NCBI GenBank assembly: GCA_018702715.1
Contig: JABIYQ010000002.1
Span: forward strand, 1-15,158
DNA length: 15,158 nucleotides
Origin: Desulfobacula sp.
GTDB lineage: Bacteria; Desulfobacterota; Desulfobacteria; Desulfobacterales; Desulfobacteraceae
Direction of reading: 5' to 3'
Part shown: in pieces, positions 13,514-15,158 of the stretch
Numbering within the stretch: the first letter of the stretch is position 1
How the letters are laid out: every line of letters begins with the position of its first letter
Program-made: the position numbers and the translations under genes
Notes under the pieces: generated by a model
The model's database searches: none
What the model was told of the DNA's origin: nothing
What the model saw: the letters and a program-made list of their open reading frames with translations, nothing else

Positions 13514-15158
13514 ATGAAAAATTTTAGTCCCCCTTACTTATTATCCCCGAGAGCTTTTGAATATTTTTTAAAAATTCAGCTTGAACATTTATTTAAGCAA
13601 AGACTGTGCATAGATAAAGGTGAATCCTTGACTGTAAAAATGATTTGCCCATCTGATGGCGAAGCGGAATTTTGTCTTCAGACAAACCAAACACTGCATG
13701 CAATATTGGAAATAAGCTGGTCGGGAAGTTCTGAGGTTTTGAAAATAAAATTCCCCTACCCAATGATGGGCGTATTTATTATAAAATCTATAACCTCTGA
13801 AAATAACAAAGCGGGGAGATGGGTATGGCATCCTATACTAACAGGAAGGTGTGGAGGCAGAAAATTAATTCATCATTCTTACAGGCAAGGAGAACACAAA
13901 ACAAACAAAATATACAGAATTGATTTTCCTTGCCTTAAGTATCTTGAAATGCCTTTTGACGAGATTCCCTCAACCTCAAAAAATAAACTCCGTCTTCCAT
14001 ATGGAAACTATCTTCTTTCTTTTTTGAAAGACGAGACGACTATGTATGCGGACGATCTGATTTTTAAAGTGTTGAAAAAAGAGTTCCCTGCCGGCATAAT
14101 GCCTGTTTCAAAACAGTCTCATAAGCAAAGAGTTGAAACTGTAAGGCAATGTCTGGAAGATGCCATAGCCGGTAATGCTGAAGATGGACTGGACGAACAG
14201 GATCTTTCGTGGAAAAGGCTTTATACCTATAGCGCCTATCTGGCTGAATCTTTACTTGAAAGAATTGTTACGTGTTCTTATAGACATCTTTTTTCCATGA
14301 AAAAGAAAAGGGAAACAGAAAATAAAAGTGAAACACAAGCCCCCCAGGACATCTGGGAAGCCCTTTTAAATATGAGTGAGCATTATGTCGATATCGCAGC
14401 TCTTATTAGGACCGGCTGGTTACATTTTTTCTCCCCGAATAATGGAATTGATGCTCTTTCCAAATTAATGTCCTTTCAACGGTATCATTATGGAAAAGAT
14501 GTTCTTGAGCGACTTCCTGCAGTGTATAGGCAGACCCATCATAGTTTTTATGGCATTGTTTGTCCTGTAGAATCACCTGAATCGTTAAAGGTCGGAATTA
14601 CACTCCATTTCGCACGAGGCGTACAAACGGATGTTTCAGGAAAAATTATGCTGGATGACTCCATTGACAATGCGAATGGCCTGGGGTATGCGGCATCGCT
14701 TGTTCCATTTTATCAGCATAATGACGGTGCCCGGGCGATGATGGGGGCAAAAAATTTAAAGCAGGCCGTCAATATTGAAGGGGCCAAAACTCCAATAATA
14801 AAAACAGGACATGAAAATGATGTCACTAAAGAAATTTCTGGTTTGGTTGAGTCCCGGATTCTCAATAAGGGATGCTTAAAAGATCTTGGTATGGATCTAT
14901 TGGTTGCATATATGCCGTGGTATGGTTGGAATATGGAAGATGCAATCGTTGCAAACAGCCGTTTGGTGGATCAAGGTATATTTGACTGGAAGATTGAAGA
15001 GAATTTTTTTAAATACCTGAAACCTGGTGTTGAACTTGTTAAGCCGGTTTTTGAAAATAAATTTGAAGAAGCATTTCAGGGATTTTTTTATGATGAACAG
15101 GGGCTTCGAAGGCCAGGCTGGATTCATCCTAAAAATCCGGTAGCGTTTTTCAAGGATG
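13514..15158 (+). CDS. Divergent, compact RNA polymerase beta-subunit homologue (3' end outside window)
   Basis: The frame is open from the ATG to the window edge, 548 codons with no stop. Key beta-subunit blocks appear in the right order: FPYPMMGVFIIK (80-91) like PLMTERGTFIING of the beta lobe; LSKLMSFQRY then RQTHHSFYGIVCPVESPES (to 356) like THKRRL and HPTHYGRICPIETPEG; LVPFYQHNDGARAMMGAKN (His402-Asp404) like LIPFLEHDDANRALMGSN, followed by LKQAV for MQRQAV; and LLVAYMPWYGWNMEDAIV (Glu475, Asp476) like LLVAFMPWNGYNFEDAI. In E. coli the Glu-Asp pair lies near residue 813, so this protein is about 340 residues shorter up to that point and lacks lobe insertions. The catalytic lysines and RpoC contacts would lie beyond the window. 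It is clearly not the housekeeping rpoB: no ribosomal-protein neighbours and weak identity. Template and role are unknown. Confidence 0.85.
   Translation, partial: MKNFSPPYLLSPRAFEYFLKIQLEHLFKQRLCIDKGESLTVKMICPSDGEAEFCLQTNQTLHAILEISWSGSSEVLKIKFPYPMMGVFIIKSITSENNKAGRWVWHPILTGRCGGRKLIHHSYRQGEHKTNKIYRIDFPCLKYLEMPFDEIPSTSKNKLRLPYGNYLLSFLKDETTMYADDLIFKVLKKEFPAGIMPVSKQSHKQRVETVRQCLEDAIAGNAEDGLDEQDLSWKRLYTYSAYLAESLLERIVTCSYRHLFSMKKKRETENKSETQAPQDIWEALLNMSEHYVDIAALIRTGWLHFFSPNNGIDALSKLMSFQRYHYGKDVLERLPAVYRQTHHSFYGIVCPVESPESLKVGITLHFARGVQTDVSGKIMLDDSIDNANGLGYAASLVPFYQHNDGARAMMGAKNLKQAVNIEGAKTPIIKTGHENDVTKEISGLVESRILNKGCLKDLGMDLLVAYMPWYGWNMEDAIVANSRLVDQGIFDWKIEENFFKYLKPGVELVKPVFENKFEEAFQGFFYDEQGLRRPGWIHPKNPVAFFKD

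Noticed and set aside
13589..13831. Minus-strand open frame of 80 codons
   Set aside because: Shadow of the N-terminal part of the polymerase-like gene; the plus strand is open throughout and shows conserved motifs.
1..15158. CRISPR arrays, tRNA or rRNA genes
   Set aside because: No short regularly spaced palindromic repeat array and no recognisable tRNA or rRNA sequence was found. The only spaced repeats are the three at 2796-2972.

Overview
The window looks like chromosome of a fairly AT-rich Gram-negative bacterium. Lipoprotein and Sec signals, an ExbB/ExbD-type pair and a PAS-rich sensor kinase fit that. The gene styles suggest a Desulfobacterota (delta-proteobacterial) host, but this is inference from family resemblance, not something the sequence proves.

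Left part (1-2325): about 520 bases with no convincing gene but two clear inverted repeats, then a PAS-PAS-HisKA-HATPase sensor histidine kinase (522-2117). Right after its stop codon, the same frame still spells the start of a receiver domain, so the gene appears to be a hybrid kinase that lost its C-terminal receiver. Next, on the minus strand, comes the C-terminal end of a broken gene.

Mobile element (2326-7108): an expanded IS21-family transposon of about 4.8 kb. Its borders can be read from the sequence: 11-bp terminal inverted repeats with one mismatch, iterated TGACCC-like boxes at positions 19 and 43 from both ends, and a 9-bp direct repeat (gcattaaac) on the two flanks. Besides istA and istB it carries a zinc-ribbon protein, a ParB-like protein and a TOPRIM (primase-like) protein, all on the plus strand and tightly packed. 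It sits inside a decayed minus-strand gene. Joining the two sides at the direct repeat restores an uninterrupted reading frame across the junction. That host gene (remnants 7109-7594 and 2235-2325) resembles a ParB/HTH-linked DNA methyltransferase that also has frameshifts and an internal deletion.

Right part (7722-15158): a long plus-strand cluster that is probably one operon up to 13377. In order: a lipoprotein, a membrane-anchored protein with acidic repeats, a small secreted protein, a secreted helical protein, a MotA/ExbB/TolQ-like channel protein, a second secreted helical protein related to the first, an ExbD/TolR-like protein, a TonB/TolA-position protein with a Lys/Pro-rich linker, a small single-pass membrane protein and a lytic transglycosylase. 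After a 136-base gap, a compact, highly divergent homologue of the RNA polymerase beta subunit begins (13514) and runs off the window.

An envelope machine powered by a proton-motive-force motor, with a peptidoglycan-cutting enzyme, next to a non-canonical multisubunit RNA polymerase gene does not match any system I recognise. It is the best candidate here for an undescribed system. The energised-envelope reading comes from family knowledge; the link between the envelope genes and the polymerase is inferred only from proximity and orientation.
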